Shown: positions 53,901-63,420 of the stretch, in pieces
Layout: each line of letters begins with the position of its first letter
Position numbering within the stretch: position 1 is the stretch's first letter
Source of the DNA: Lutibacter sp. B2
Lineage (GTDB): Bacteria; Bacillota; Clostridia; Peptostreptococcales; Thermotaleaceae
Direction: 5' to 3'
Length of the DNA stretch: 64,000 nt
Assembly (NCBI GenBank): GCA_015686845.1
Contig: JADPRS010000021.1
Location: 1-64,000 of the forward strand
Notes under the pieces: model-generated
What the model saw: the letters and a program-made list of their open reading frames with translations, nothing else
What the model was told of the DNA's origin: nothing
Databases searched by the model: none
Made by a program: the position numbers and the translations under genes

Positions 53901-55517
53901 ATGAATCGGTTTATAACAAATTTGATTTTTAAAGTGGCATCAAACAAATCTACAAGAAAAAGTATGATTTTTACAATGATTACATGTGTTCTTTTTAGCA
54001 ATATGATGATTCATTTGTTTAGAATTACCAATATTTTTGCAATCACATTTATAAGCAGTATGATTATAATAATACCTACATATTTAATGGCAAATACGTT
54101 ACTTATAAAATCCTATGAAGATATTAAAAATATGATTATTGAAATTGCTGAGGGGAATTACAAGTTAAAGATTCCAGTTTTTAGCGATGATGAAGTAGGA
54201 AAAACCATAAAAGCAATTAACTTATTAGCTTCAAATTATCAAAGTATGATTGAAAAAATTATTGCTAGTTCTATTAAAACTTCAGATACAACAGAATCAT
54301 TAAAAGGATCTATGAAAGAACATAATGAAAGAGCTGAAGAAATTTCAAATTCACTAGAAAATGTAGCTACACATAATAAAGAACATCTTAATACGATCAG
54401 TGAATCTACAAATAAATTAAGCCATGTAGAAGAAAAATTAATGACCATAGAGAAAATCATGAAAACAGCAAAGGATGCATCCATTGAATCAAAAACCCTT
54501 TCTAAGGATGCCGCAATTGTAATCCATGATAATTTTACAAAATTTAAAGAAGTGCAAGAAAACGTAGAGGATGTAAATAGCATTATAAATATGCTAGGGG
54601 GAAGAATAAACGAAATTGTTAAAATATCAGATACAATAGAAGATATAGCCAATCGAACAAATATGTTGGCATTAAATGCTGCTATAGAAAGTGCCAGAGC
54701 TGGAACTGCGGGACGAGGGTTTGCAGTGGTTTCAGAAGAAATTAGAAAATTATCTTTAGATACTTCAGAATCATTAAAGGAAATAAAACTTCTGGTATCA
54801 AAAATATTTGAAGATGTAGAATCAGCAGTCATAAAAACACAAGACAATTTACAAATTAGTAAATTTGCTTTGGATAAGGCCAATCATTCTAAAGAAGGAT
54901 TCGATAACATGGTAGAAATTCTAAATGATGCAGAATCAAGCGTAAATGAATCTTTTGATGTATTAGTAGAACTTAGAAAAAATGTTACTTATGTGATCAA
55001 TCGTGTGAATGACATATATAAAAGTACGGAGATTACAGTGGAACAAAGTGATTGTTCTTATGAGATTATGAATAATCTAGTACATAATATCAATGAATTG
55101 TCTGCGTCAGTAGAAGTATTAACGGATGATGCAAATATGCTTTATAATTTTACTGCTGGAGATACAATGGATAAAATATTAATAAATCAGGCTAGAAAAT
55201 TAAATGAATATGGAAATGATTTTGATGAATTAAAAGAAGCAAGCGAGATGTTTTATATAGAAAATTTTCAAGTGATAGACAAAAAAGGGATCATTATAAT
55301 GGCTACAGAGAAAGAAAGTATGGGATTAAACCTTTTTGAAATATACAAACCATATAAGGATTTTTATGAAGATCAAAAAAATAAAGAATACTTCCTGAGC
55401 CCACTTGTAAAGAAGGTAGATGGAGTATGCGCAAGATTTTGTGCAATAAGAAGAAAACACAATGAAGGGTTACTTATTATAGAATATAAGATAGATTTAA
55501 ATGAAATAAGTGCATAA
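53901..55517 (+). CDS. Chemoreceptor-like protein with C-terminal sensor domain
   Basis: A 538-residue methyl-accepting chemotaxis-type protein. Two close membrane segments (about 22-41 and 46-66) leave almost no external domain; a HAMP domain (about 68-118) and coiled-coil signalling region (about 130-415) follow, with tip [24 protein letters not shown] (254-277). Unusually, a further globular domain of about 115 residues (425-538) sits after the signalling region; it contains CARFC and may sense a cytoplasmic ligand or metal. GAGGTG ribosome-binding site; a TATAAT at 53851-53856 may be its own promoter. Confidence 0.85.
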   Translation: MNRFITNLIFKVASNKSTRKSMIFTMITCVLFSNMMIHLFRITNIFAITFISSMIIIIPTYLMANTLLIKSYEDIKNMIIEIAEGNYKLKIPVFSDDEVGKTIKAINLLASNYQSMIEKIIASSIKTSDTTESLKGSMKEHNERAEEISNSLENVATHNKEHLNTISESTNKLSHVEEKLMTIEKIMKTAKDASIESKTLSKDAAIVIHDNFTKFKEVQENVEDVNSIINMLGGRINEIVKISDTIEDIANRTNMLALNAAIESARAGTAGRGFAVVSEEIRKLSLDTSESLKEIKLLVSKIFEDVESAVIKTQDNLQISKFALDKANHSKEGFDNMVEILNDAESSVNESFDVLVELRKNVTYVINRVNDIYKSTEITVEQSDCSYEIMNNLVHNINELSASVEVLTDDANMLYNFTAGDTMDKILINQARKLNEYGNDFDELKEASEMFYIENFQVIDKKGIIIMATEKESMGLNLFEIYKPYKDFYEDQKNKEYFLSPLVKKVDGVCARFCAIRRKHNEGLLIIEYKIDLNEISA

Positions 55518-55551
55518 AGGTATATTTATATAGATAAAAGTTAAAAGTTAT

Positions 55552-55724
55552 TTGACTTATAGAGTTGTTTATGATACGATTGCATAGAAAAATTGAATAG
55601 CCTTTAAACTCGTCCAGAGAGGCGGAGAAGGAAAATGTGAACAAGGAAAGCAGTGTGTATATTCTGCTAGTATCTTGTTATACTAATATAGAAATAAAGC
55701 CTTCTCTTTGAGAAGGCTTTTTAT
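55552..55724 (+). promoter_or_regulatory. PyrR-controlled attenuator leader of pyrFE
   Basis: Promoter TTGACT (55552-55557), 17 bases, TACGAT. The leader then has CTCGTCCAGAGAGGCGGAG (about 55609-55627), matching the PyrR binding loop (GTCCAGAGAGGC). A strong terminator AAAGCCTTCTC/GAGAAGGCTTT with T-run follows at 55696-55723. PyrR bound with UMP should expose the terminator and lower pyrimidine synthesis. pyrR itself is not in the window. Confidence 0.88.
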
Positions 55725-55776
55725 AATTTAATGCTTTTTTAAGATAGTACAGAGAGACTAAAAAGGAGTGGTGTAT

Positions 55777-56637
55777 ATGATGATGGATAGACTTTATGAA
55801 AAGGTAGAAGAAAATGGACATGTGTGTGTGGGTTTGGATACAGATCTAAGCTATATACCAAAATGGTTTTTAGACAAACATGAAAATCTAGAAGATGTGT
55901 TATTTAACTTTAACAAGAAATTAATCGATGCTACAAAGGACATATCAGCATGTTATAAGTTACAAATTGCATACTATGAAGCTTATGGAATAAAAGGACT
56001 TACAGCATATATGAAAACGTTAAAATATATAAAAGAAAATGGACTTATTTCAATAGGGGATATAAAAAGAGGAGATATTTCAAGTACTGCTAAAATGTAT
56101 GCGAAAGCACATTTTGAAGGAGATTTTGAAAGTGATTTTATTACCCTGAATCCGTATATGGGATTAGATAGTATTACCCCATATATATCTTACTTGGAAA
56201 GTGGGAAAAAAGGGGTATTTGCACTCCTTAGAACATCTAATGAAGGGGCTAAGGATATACAGTATATAAAAACAGAAGCAAAGACAAATGTATACGATGA
56301 AGTTGGAAAAGGACTCTCTAAATTAGGGAAAGATTTAATAGGAAAAAGAGGATATAGTGCAATTGGAGCAGTAGTAGGTTGTACACATGAAGGACAAGAA
56401 ATTAGAAAAGATTTTAAAGATTTATTTTTCTTAATTCCTGGATATGGAGCACAAGGTGGAGGCGCTAAAGATGTAGCACCATACTTGCAAAATGGAAATG
56501 GTGGAGTGGTAAATTCATCAAGAGGAATTTTACTTGCATATAAAAAAGAAGAAAATGGAGAAAAGATCTTTGATCAACTAGCTAGAAAAGAAGTATTAAG
56601 AATGAGCGCAGATATAAAATCAGGGGGGAATTTATAA
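55777..56637 (+). CDS. pyrF: Orotidine 5'-phosphate decarboxylase (type 2)
   Basis: A 286-residue enzyme making UMP from OMP. The type 2 subfamily motif [13 protein letters not shown] carries the catalytic Lys and Asp; [11 protein letters not shown] at the N-terminus is also typical. I chose the ATG at 55777 (AAGGAG eight bases upstream); in-frame GTGs at 55768 and 55771 lie too close to that site. Its stop overlaps the pyrE ATG by one base. Confidence 0.93.
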   Translation: MMMDRLYEKVEENGHVCVGLDTDLSYIPKWFLDKHENLEDVLFNFNKKLIDATKDISACYKLQIAYYEAYGIKGLTAYMKTLKYIKENGLISIGDIKRGDISSTAKMYAKAHFEGDFESDFITLNPYMGLDSITPYISYLESGKKGVFALLRTSNEGAKDIQYIKTEAKTNVYDEVGKGLSKLGKDLIGKRGYSAIGAVVGCTHEGQEIRKDFKDLFFLIPGYGAQGGGAKDVAPYLQNGNGGVVNSSRGILLAYKKEENGEKIFDQLARKEVLRMSADIKSGGNL

Positions 56638-57215
56638 TGAATACAGAAAATATGATTATAGAAGAATTAAAGGACTCAAAAGCATTACTAGAAGGACATT
56701 TCTTATTATCATCAGGTAGACATAGTGATAAATACTGCCAATGTGCAAGATTACTTCAATATCCAGATAAGGCTGAAAAAGTGGTTAAAGTAATAAAGGA
56801 AAAATTAAAAAATGTAGATTTTGATATAGTCGTAGGACCAGCAATGGGCGGAATTGTAGTAGGGTATGAATTGGCTAGACAGATGAACAAAATAGGAATA
56901 TTTTCTGAAAGAGTAGATGGAGAGATGGCCCTAAGAAGAGGATTTGAAATTGAAAAAGGGGATAAGGTTATTATTTGTGAGGATGTAGTAACTACTGGAA
57001 AATCATCTTTAGAGGTAGCAAACATGCTAAAAGAGTTAGGGGCAGAGGTAGTAGCAATAGCTTGTTTAGTAGATAGAAGAGATGAAAGCGTAGAGTTACC
57101 GTATGAAGTATATGAAGCTATAAAGATTGATGTTAAGAGTTATGATAAAGAGAATTGCCCACTTTGTAAGGACGGCATCCCTTATGTAAAACCAGGAAGT
57201 AGAAACATAAAATAG
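56637..57215 (+). CDS. pyrE: Orotate phosphoribosyltransferase
   Basis: A 192-residue phosphoribosyltransferase joining orotate to PRPP. The PRPP motif is [14 protein letters not shown] (about 115-128), with [14 protein letters not shown] upstream. It ends with CPLCKDGIP, common in the clostridial form. Co-transcribed with pyrF and ended by a hairpin at 57222. Confidence 0.94.
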   Translation: MNTENMIIEELKDSKALLEGHFLLSSGRHSDKYCQCARLLQYPDKAEKVVKVIKEKLKNVDFDIVVGPAMGGIVVGYELARQMNKIGIFSERVDGEMALRRGFEIEKGDKVIICEDVVTTGKSSLEVANMLKELGAEVVAIACLVDRRDESVELPYEVYEAIKIDVKSYDKENCPLCKDGIPYVKPGSRNIK

Positions 57216-57221
57216 TATCCC

Positions 57222-57257
57222 AAAAGACCAATTTCTATATGAAATTGGTCTTTTTTT
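57222..57257 (+). terminator. Terminator of pyrFE
   Basis: AAAAGACCAATTTC-TATAT-GAAATTGGTCTTTTTTT; a strong intrinsic terminator seven bases after the pyrE stop. Confidence 0.9.
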
Positions 57258-57310
57258 CCTTTTGTGTTAGAATGAATATGGAGTACATGTTCAGTAAAAG
57301 GAGGACAAAA

Positions 57311-58162
57311 ATGAAGAAAAAAGAAATGGGAATGACTATCGCAATTGCCGTCTTGCTTATTTTAAATATTATAACAGGTTATAAGCTACGGGAAATTCAA
57401 AATTCAATATCTAAAGTAAGCTCATCCGTCAATAATATAGATGGAAAAATTAATGGCATTTATGGAACAGTTAGTAATACTATTTCAGAGGTTAGAAAAG
57501 AGCAGATGTGGATTGTTGATAAAGACTATGACATTATCAATGTAGAAGATCAATTTAAGGAAGCGAAAATAACTTTTAATTGGACATTTAGAGAACTGGG
57601 GAAAAATGAAAAAGTATATGTTTTATATGGAGAAGAAAATAATGGAGAAATAGAAAAATGGAATAAGATAGAATCTACTCATATAGCAGGATTAAATTAT
57701 AAAACTGAAATAGATTTATCTTACGATAAAAATTATGAATTTCAGGTAGTTGCAGAAAATGCAAATAGTAAAAAAACGGAAAAACTTGAGAAGATAGATT
57801 TATATGATCAATTAATGAATAGAATGTATTTTGAAGAAGACTTTCAAAGTATGAATAATTCAGAAGTGGAAGTTTATGCAAGAATTGAAAATTTCTATAG
57901 AGATTTAAAAGCACTTAAAATAAAGTCTGCAAAGGTAAATATATATTATGAAGAAAAGTTATTAAAAAGTATTGATATTACAGAGATGGCAGAAAAAGAA
58001 TCTCCACAGGGTGATATAGATAAATGGGAATATAGGAATACATTTAAATTTGAAGAGTTATTTAAAAATATAAACTTTGAGGAATCAGATAAGGTGAAAA
58101 TACAAATTATTGCTAAAGATTATACAGGCAGAGAATATAAAAGTAAATTAGAAGATTTTTAA
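57311..58162 (+). CDS. Membrane-anchored surface protein, unknown
   Basis: A 283-residue protein with one N-terminal membrane segment (about 8-24), a short heptad-like coiled coil (about 28-62) and a largely beta-type hydrophilic region that should lie outside. The alternating YVLYGEENN / YEFQVVAENA pattern resembles fibronectin-like or Ig-like strands, but I do not recognise a family. The ATG at 57311 is set by AAAGGAGGA; the upstream frame runs through the pyrE terminator. Confidence 0.7.
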   Translation: MKKKEMGMTIAIAVLLILNIITGYKLREIQNSISKVSSSVNNIDGKINGIYGTVSNTISEVRKEQMWIVDKDYDIINVEDQFKEAKITFNWTFRELGKNEKVYVLYGEENNGEIEKWNKIESTHIAGLNYKTEIDLSYDKNYEFQVVAENANSKKTEKLEKIDLYDQLMNRMYFEEDFQSMNNSEVEVYARIENFYRDLKALKIKSAKVNIYYEEKLLKSIDITEMAEKESPQGDIDKWEYRNTFKFEELFKNINFEESDKVKIQIIAKDYTGREYKSKLEDF

Positions 58163-58188
58163 AAGGTTAGCACTTTGCTAACCTTTTA
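58161..58188 (+). terminator. Terminator after the surface-protein gene
   Basis: AAAAGGTTAGC-ACTTT-GCTAACCTTTT directly at the stop codon. Confidence 0.85.
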
Positions 58189-58201
58189 AATTTAAAAAAG
58201 G

Positions 58202-58260
58202 TTGCAAAATAGAAAAGAAGAACATATAATATAAATGAACATATGAATACATATTCATAT
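58202..58260 (+). promoter_or_regulatory. Promoter and perfect operator palindrome of the cad-type operon
   Basis: TTGCAA (58202-58207), 17 bases, TATAAT (58225-58230). Just downstream ATATGAATA-CA-TATTCATAT (58241-58260) is a perfect inverted repeat of the type bound by ArsR/SmtB repressors. It lies over the likely start site, so binding would block transcription until metal releases the repressor. Confidence 0.85.
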
Positions 58261-58275
58261 ATAAGGAGTGAGAAT

Positions 58276-58638
58276 ATGACCAATAAAAATTCTGATACAT
58301 GTAATTGCAATATTATTCATGAAGAAACAGTTAAAAAGGTAAGGGCAAATATGCCAGAAGAAGAAATATTATATGATTTAGCAGATTTATTTAAAGTATT
58401 TGGGGATAGTACGCGAATCAAAATATTATGTGCTTTACAAGAAGAAGAAATGTGTGTATGTGATATAGCTGCATTACTTTCCATGAATCAATCAGCAATA
58501 TCCCATCAATTAAGAGTATTAAAACAAGCTAGGATTGTAAAATACAGAAAAGAAGGAAAAGTAGTGTATTACTCATTGGATGATGAACATGTTAAAAATA
58601 TTTTTGACCAAGGATTTAACCATATAAATCATAGATAA
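58276..58638 (+). CDS. ArsR/SmtB-family metal-sensing repressor (CadC-like)
   Basis: A 120-residue winged-helix repressor. Helix-turn-helix MNQSAISHQLRVLKQARIV (about 75-93). Both known metal sites can be seen: MCVCD in the alpha-3 helix with N-terminal cysteines (TCNCN), as in CadC for Cd/Pb/Zn, and the alpha-5 site DDEHVKNIF...HINH, as in CzrA for Zn/Co. The ATG at 58276 follows AAGGAG; a longer frame starts inside the operator. It precedes a metal ATPase by 22 bases and should repress both. Confidence 0.9.
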   Translation: MTNKNSDTCNCNIIHEETVKKVRANMPEEEILYDLADLFKVFGDSTRIKILCALQEEEMCVCDIAALLSMNQSAISHQLRVLKQARIVKYRKEGKVVYYSLDDEHVKNIFDQGFNHINHR

Positions 58639-58660
58639 TCATATGAAGGAGGGGGACGTC

Positions 58661-60844
58661 ATGAATGAAAGTTCTAAAATTGAACTTATATTAGATGGAT
58701 TGCATTGCGCAAATTGTGCAAATAAGATTGAAAAAAAAGTGAATACATTAGAAAGTGTAAATGAAGCAACATTTAATTTCGTAACAAAAAAATTAGGCGT
58801 AAAGATCAAGAATAACGCAAAAGCAAATGAAATCATTGATGAAGTAAAAATGATTGTAAAAAAATTAGAACCTCATGTTGCTGTAATAGAAGCGAAAAAA
58901 AGCATAACACATTCTGAACATAACCATAGCCATAATAATGGTCAGTGTTGTGATCACGATCACGGACATAGTCACGAACATAGTCATGGAGAAGGAAATA
59001 ATAAAAGAGCGTTAATTAGATTAGGAATAGGCGCAGTGATATTTGCAATTGCTGTTGCTTTAAAATTTCCACATAAAGTTGAATTTGCACTATATGCAAT
59101 AAGTTATCTTTTAGTGGGTGGAGAAGTACTATTGATAGCTTTTAAAAATATTCTTAGAGGGCAAATATTTGATGAAAACTTTCTAATGACAATCGCAACC
59201 ATAGGTGCTTTTTCTATTGGAGAATTTCCAGAAGGCGTAGCCGTTATGCTGTTCTATCAAGCCGGAGAATTTATGCAAGGGCTAGCAGTAAATCGTTCAA
59301 GAAAATCAATTGCATCACTTATGGATATAAGACCAGACTTTGCTAATCTAAAAATAGGAAATGATATAAAGAAAGTATCCCCTGAAGAAGTTGATATTGG
59401 AGATCTAATCATTGTAAAACCAGGAGAAAAGATTCCACTTGATGGAAAAGTAATAGATGGAAAATCAATGATGGATACATCTGCATTGACAGGTGAATCT
59501 GTTTTAAGAGATGTAGAGGTAGAAGATGAGGTATTAGGTGGATTTATAAATAAAAATGGTGTACTTACAATTGAGGTAACAAAAACATTTGAGGAGTCAA
59601 CCATAGCTAAAATATTAGATATGGTTGAAAATGCAAGTAGTAAAAAGGCACCAATTGAAAACTTCATTACAAAATTTGCTAGATACTATACGCCAGCAGT
59701 GGTATTTTCAGCACTTGCTGTAGCATTTATTCCACCACTTACAATGGAAGGAGCAACTTTTTCAGCGTGGATCTATAAGGCATTAATATTCTTAGTAATA
59801 TCTTGTCCGTGTGCATTAGTTGTATCCATCCCATTAGGATTTTTTGGCGGAATTGGTGGAGCTTCTAAAAATGGAATATTAGTAAAGGGTGGAAACTTCT
59901 TAGAAGGATTAAATAATGTAGGAACAATCGTATTTGATAAAACAGGAACATTAACAAAAGGTGTATTTAAAGTAAATAAAATATATACAGAAAATTTTAT
60001 TAGTGAGGAAGAAGTTTTAGAATATGCAGCTTTTGCAGAAAGCTATTCAAATCATCCTATTGCAATTTCTATATTAAAGGAATATAAAAAAGAAGTGAAT
60101 AAGGATGAATTAGAAGACTATGAGGAACTATCAGGATATGGTGTTCGTGTAAAAGTAAAGGGAAAAGAAGTATTAGCAGGAAATACTAAATTAATGGAAC
60201 AAGAAAATATTGAATATAGAAAAATAGATGATGTGGGTACAATAATTTATGTAGCTATTGATAAAAAGTTTGCAGGTGCTATCCTTATAGCTGATGAAAT
60301 CAAAGAAGATGCTAAAGAAGCAATAAAGGGATTAAAAGCCATAGGGATTAAAAAAATTGTTATGCTTACAGGTGATAATATCTCCGCAGCAGGAAAGGTA
60401 GCTCGAGAATTAAGCATTGACGAAGTATACTCAGAATTACTGCCAGATCAAAAAGTTGAAAAATTAGAGATGATTAACGATCAAAAAGATAAAAATGAGA
60501 AAGTAATATTTGTTGGTGATGGGATTAATGATGCGCCCGTAATTGCAAGAGCTGATATAGGTATAGCCATGGGTGCACTTGGTTCTGATGCTGCCATTGA
60601 AGCAGCAGACGTTGTACTTATGACCGATGAACCATCAAAAATTGTAAGTGCCATTAAGATTGCTAAAATGACGAAAAAGATTGTATGGCAAAATATTATA
60701 TTTGCACTAGGTACAAAAGGGATTGTGTTAGCCCTTGGAGTTATGGGTCATGCTACTATGTGGGAAGCAGTATTTGCAGATGTAGGTGTTGCACTGATTG
60801 CAATTTTAAATTCAATGAGAGCAATGAAAGTACAAATAAAATAA
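58661..60844 (+). CDS. cadA: Zinc/cadmium/lead-exporting P1B-type ATPase
   Basis: A 727-residue heavy-metal P-type ATPase. An N-terminal HMA domain has the C16-x-x-C19 metal site (LHCANC). A His-rich stretch with more than ten histidines (about 87-110) follows. The transmembrane metal motif is C382-P-C384 and the phosphorylated Asp426 lies in DKTGTLT; TGES and GDGINDAP complete the catalytic set. The CPC motif with C-terminal DVGVAL fits the Zn/Cd/Pb (P1B-2) group. GGAGGGGG precedes the ATG at 58661. Induced through the adjacent ArsR protein. Confidence 0.92.
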   Translation: MNESSKIELILDGLHCANCANKIEKKVNTLESVNEATFNFVTKKLGVKIKNNAKANEIIDEVKMIVKKLEPHVAVIEAKKSITHSEHNHSHNNGQCCDHDHGHSHEHSHGEGNNKRALIRLGIGAVIFAIAVALKFPHKVEFALYAISYLLVGGEVLLIAFKNILRGQIFDENFLMTIATIGAFSIGEFPEGVAVMLFYQAGEFMQGLAVNRSRKSIASLMDIRPDFANLKIGNDIKKVSPEEVDIGDLIIVKPGEKIPLDGKVIDGKSMMDTSALTGESVLRDVEVEDEVLGGFINKNGVLTIEVTKTFEESTIAKILDMVENASSKKAPIENFITKFARYYTPAVVFSALAVAFIPPLTMEGATFSAWIYKALIFLVISCPCALVVSIPLGFFGGIGGASKNGILVKGGNFLEGLNNVGTIVFDKTGTLTKGVFKVNKIYTENFISEEEVLEYAAFAESYSNHPIAISILKEYKKEVNKDELEDYEELSGYGVRVKVKGKEVLAGNTKLMEQENIEYRKIDDVGTIIYVAIDKKFAGAILIADEIKEDAKEAIKGLKAIGIKKIVMLTGDNISAAGKVARELSIDEVYSELLPDQKVEKLEMINDQKDKNEKVIFVGDGINDAPVIARADIGIAMGALGSDAAIEAADVVLMTDEPSKIVSAIKIAKMTKKIVWQNIIFALGTKGIVLALGVMGHATMWEAVFADVGVALIAILNSMRAMKVQIK

Positions 60845-60871
60845 AGGAATGGTCTTTGACCATTCCTTTTT
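60843..60871 (+). terminator. Terminator of the cad-type operon
   Basis: AAAGGAATGGTC-TTT-GACCATTCCTTTTT overlapping the ATPase stop codon. Confidence 0.9.
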
Positions 60872-60959
60872 AGATTTAAAAAATATAAATAGTTCTACAA
60901 AATGTGTTAAAATACTCAATAATGATAATAAAGTTCATCTATATAAGGAAATATAAAAT

Positions 60960-62813
60960 ATGAGGAAAATTGGTACCAAAATAACAAGTGCTATTATAAT
61001 GTGTTCTCTTATTATTTCCATACTAGTGGGGAGTATAAGTATATTTCAGAGTTCTAAATATATAGGAGAAGAATCATTTGGTAAACTAGAATTTATGGCT
61101 AAAGACTATGCAAATGAATTTAGTCAAACATTAAAAATAGTAGAAAGTACAACGAATACGTTGGCTTCTGTTATAAAGGCCAATATGGATATGAATAAAA
61201 TAAAGAATGATCCAGAATATATGAAAAATCACATAGAAACATTTGTAGCACCAAACCTAAAGCATTGCTTAGAAAATACACAAGGAGTACAAGTATTAGG
61301 AGGATATTTTTATCTCAATCCTAAACTAACAGGAGAAGCAGCGGATGCTTGGTATGCAGATTTAAAAGCAAATGGAGATTTTAAAAGGCAAGAACAAATA
61401 AAATTTGAAGAATATGATCCTAATAATGAAGATTTTGAATGGTTTTACGGACTTACAAAAGAGAAAAATAAAAGATGGGGTGATCCTTATATATGGGATT
61501 CTATAGATATGAAGATGGTTCCTTATACAATGGCAATATATGAAGGTGATACTTTTATTGGTGTAGTTGGCATGGATATAGCTTTTGATAATATAGAAAA
61601 TATGGTAAAAAACATGAAGGTATATGATAATGGATATGCTTTTTTATATAATAGTAAATTTGATTATTTAGTTCATCCTTTTTTTACATCAGATGATAAT
61701 CTTAAAAATGTAGAAAATGGTAGTATTAAGTTTATGGCCGATAAAATGGATAAAAACAATTCCGGTGTTATAGAGTTTGAATTTGAAGGTGAAGATAAGG
61801 TGATCAGCTATGCACATCTGACAAATATCTCATCTTTAGCTGTTGGACCACCTAAAGATGAGATATTTAAACCTATACAAAATTTAAAAATTATAATAAC
61901 TCAAATAATACTTTTAGGAATTGTGATATTTATAATTATTTCTTTATACATAGGGAGATCAATTTCTAAACCAATTATAAAAGTTACAGAACTAATAAAT
62001 AAAACAGCAAATTTTGACTTAGGCTATGATACTTCAGCTACTACACAAGAATTATCAGCAGGAACAGAGGAAACAGCAGCTACATCAGAAGAAATAAATG
62101 CATCTACACAAGAACTTAATCATGTAGTAAGTATGATTGCTAAAAAAGCCAAAGAAAGTGCAATTGCTTCAGCTAAAAAATCAGAGGATATATATGGTGG
62201 AGTAAAAAAAGATTTAGATTCAGCTATTGAAAAAGCAAAAACCGTGGAAAAAATTAATTTACTTGCAGAGAGTATTTTAGATATTACACATAAAACAAAT
62301 TTACTAGCTTTAAATGCTGCGATAGAAGCTGCAAGGGCAGGAGAAGCAGGCAAAGGCTTTGCAGTAGTTGCCGATGAAATAAGAAGTTTAGCAGAGCAAT
62401 CTTCTAAAACAATTGTAGATATTCAAAATGTAGTAGAGGTTGTAAATGTATCTGTAGCTAATTTAGTGAGAAGTTCAGAAAAGATCCTTCATTTTATGGA
62501 TGAAGATGTAATGAAAGATTATGAAATATTTATTGAAGTAACTCAGCAATATAGTAAAGACGCAGAATTCTTTAATAATATTATGATGGATTTTAGTGCT
62601 ACATCTGAAGAATTAAATATTTCTATTGAAAACATATCAATTGCTATAGATGAAGTTTCTAAAACCACAAATGAAGGAGCTTGTGGAATTGAAAATGTTG
62701 CTGTTAAGACATCAAACATTGTTGAAAATCTAAGTGATATTCAACAAAGTACAAGGGATAATTTAGAGAGTGCTAAAATCTTAAAAGATAATATTTCTAA
62801 ATTCAAGTTATAA
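60960..62813 (+). CDS. Methyl-accepting chemotaxis protein with dCache-type sensor and shortened HAMP
   Basis: A 617-residue chemoreceptor. First membrane segment about 11-29, external double-Cache-like domain (about 35-305; [18 protein letters not shown] and [12 protein letters not shown] are typical), second membrane segment about 312-333. The HAMP-like stretch starts [20 protein letters not shown] but breaks off after about 25 residues and runs directly into [13 protein letters not shown]; related receptors have some 30-40 more residues there. The signalling tip [27 protein letters not shown] is intact. Ribosome-binding site AAGGAAA is modest. Confidence 0.88.
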   Translation: MRKIGTKITSAIIMCSLIISILVGSISIFQSSKYIGEESFGKLEFMAKDYANEFSQTLKIVESTTNTLASVIKANMDMNKIKNDPEYMKNHIETFVAPNLKHCLENTQGVQVLGGYFYLNPKLTGEAADAWYADLKANGDFKRQEQIKFEEYDPNNEDFEWFYGLTKEKNKRWGDPYIWDSIDMKMVPYTMAIYEGDTFIGVVGMDIAFDNIENMVKNMKVYDNGYAFLYNSKFDYLVHPFFTSDDNLKNVENGSIKFMADKMDKNNSGVIEFEFEGEDKVISYAHLTNISSLAVGPPKDEIFKPIQNLKIIITQIILLGIVIFIIISLYIGRSISKPIIKVTELINKTANFDLGYDTSATTQELSAGTEETAATSEEINASTQELNHVVSMIAKKAKESAIASAKKSEDIYGGVKKDLDSAIEKAKTVEKINLLAESILDITHKTNLLALNAAIEAARAGEAGKGFAVVADEIRSLAEQSSKTIVDIQNVVEVVNVSVANLVRSSEKILHFMDEDVMKDYEIFIEVTQQYSKDAEFFNNIMMDFSATSEELNISIENISIAIDEVSKTTNEGACGIENVAVKTSNIVENLSDIQQSTRDNLESAKILKDNISKFKL

Positions 62814-62897
62814 TTTCTATTTTTCTAATACAATAAAAGTTCAATATGATAATATAAAGAACTTTATTTGATGAGAAAGGTTAAAAATAAGGAAACC

Positions 62898-62931
62898 CAA
62901 AAAACTCTATTTTACAAATAGAGTTTTTTTG
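62898..62931 (+). terminator. Terminator after the chemoreceptor gene
   Basis: AAAAAACTCTATTT-TAC-AAATAGAGTTTTTTT; a strong intrinsic terminator. Confidence 0.85.
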
Positions 62932-63420
62932 ATAATCAAATATGTAAATATAAATGAACCGTCCCTAACTTCCCGAATAGGACGATTTATCAAACTTTTA
63001 TACGTTGATGTATCACGAACTAAAAAGAAGTTTGAATTAGTATTTAGAAATAGATCTGAGGGAAATTGATTGGCCTCAAATTTTTTTGATTAATAGGACT
63101 TAATTGCTATTTGAAAATGTTTACAAATATATATAAAAGTTTATCTCATTGTAAGTAATTATACAAATTCATGGCAGTAGGTGGAAACAGAATATCATCA
63201 CAGGGTAAACGCTGCCCATCTAGAACAAAAAGATATTATTACTTGAAGATAAAGTGAAGTTTTTTTATTTAGAATTGTAAAATATTTCATATTACTGTAT
63301 TATAAAATCATCTTGTATAAGTGAATATTCTCGAACCCTGGTTCGCAAATACTACCCTAAAGATATATAAAACGAACTTTCAATGGCGATAATCAATCGT
63401 TAGCCAAAATAGGAGGTAAA
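62932..63420. other. Intergenic region with two unexplained paired structures
   Basis: No convincing gene. Two items stand out. ATGGCAG (63171-63177) and CTGCCCAT (63212-63219) could pair around a G-rich 34-base loop, in a patch richer in GC than its surroundings. CGAACC-CT-GGTTCG (63332-63345) is a perfect palindrome 76 bases before the kinase-like gene and may be its operator. A 28-codon frame from 63171 lacks a ribosome-binding site. Confidence 0.4.
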
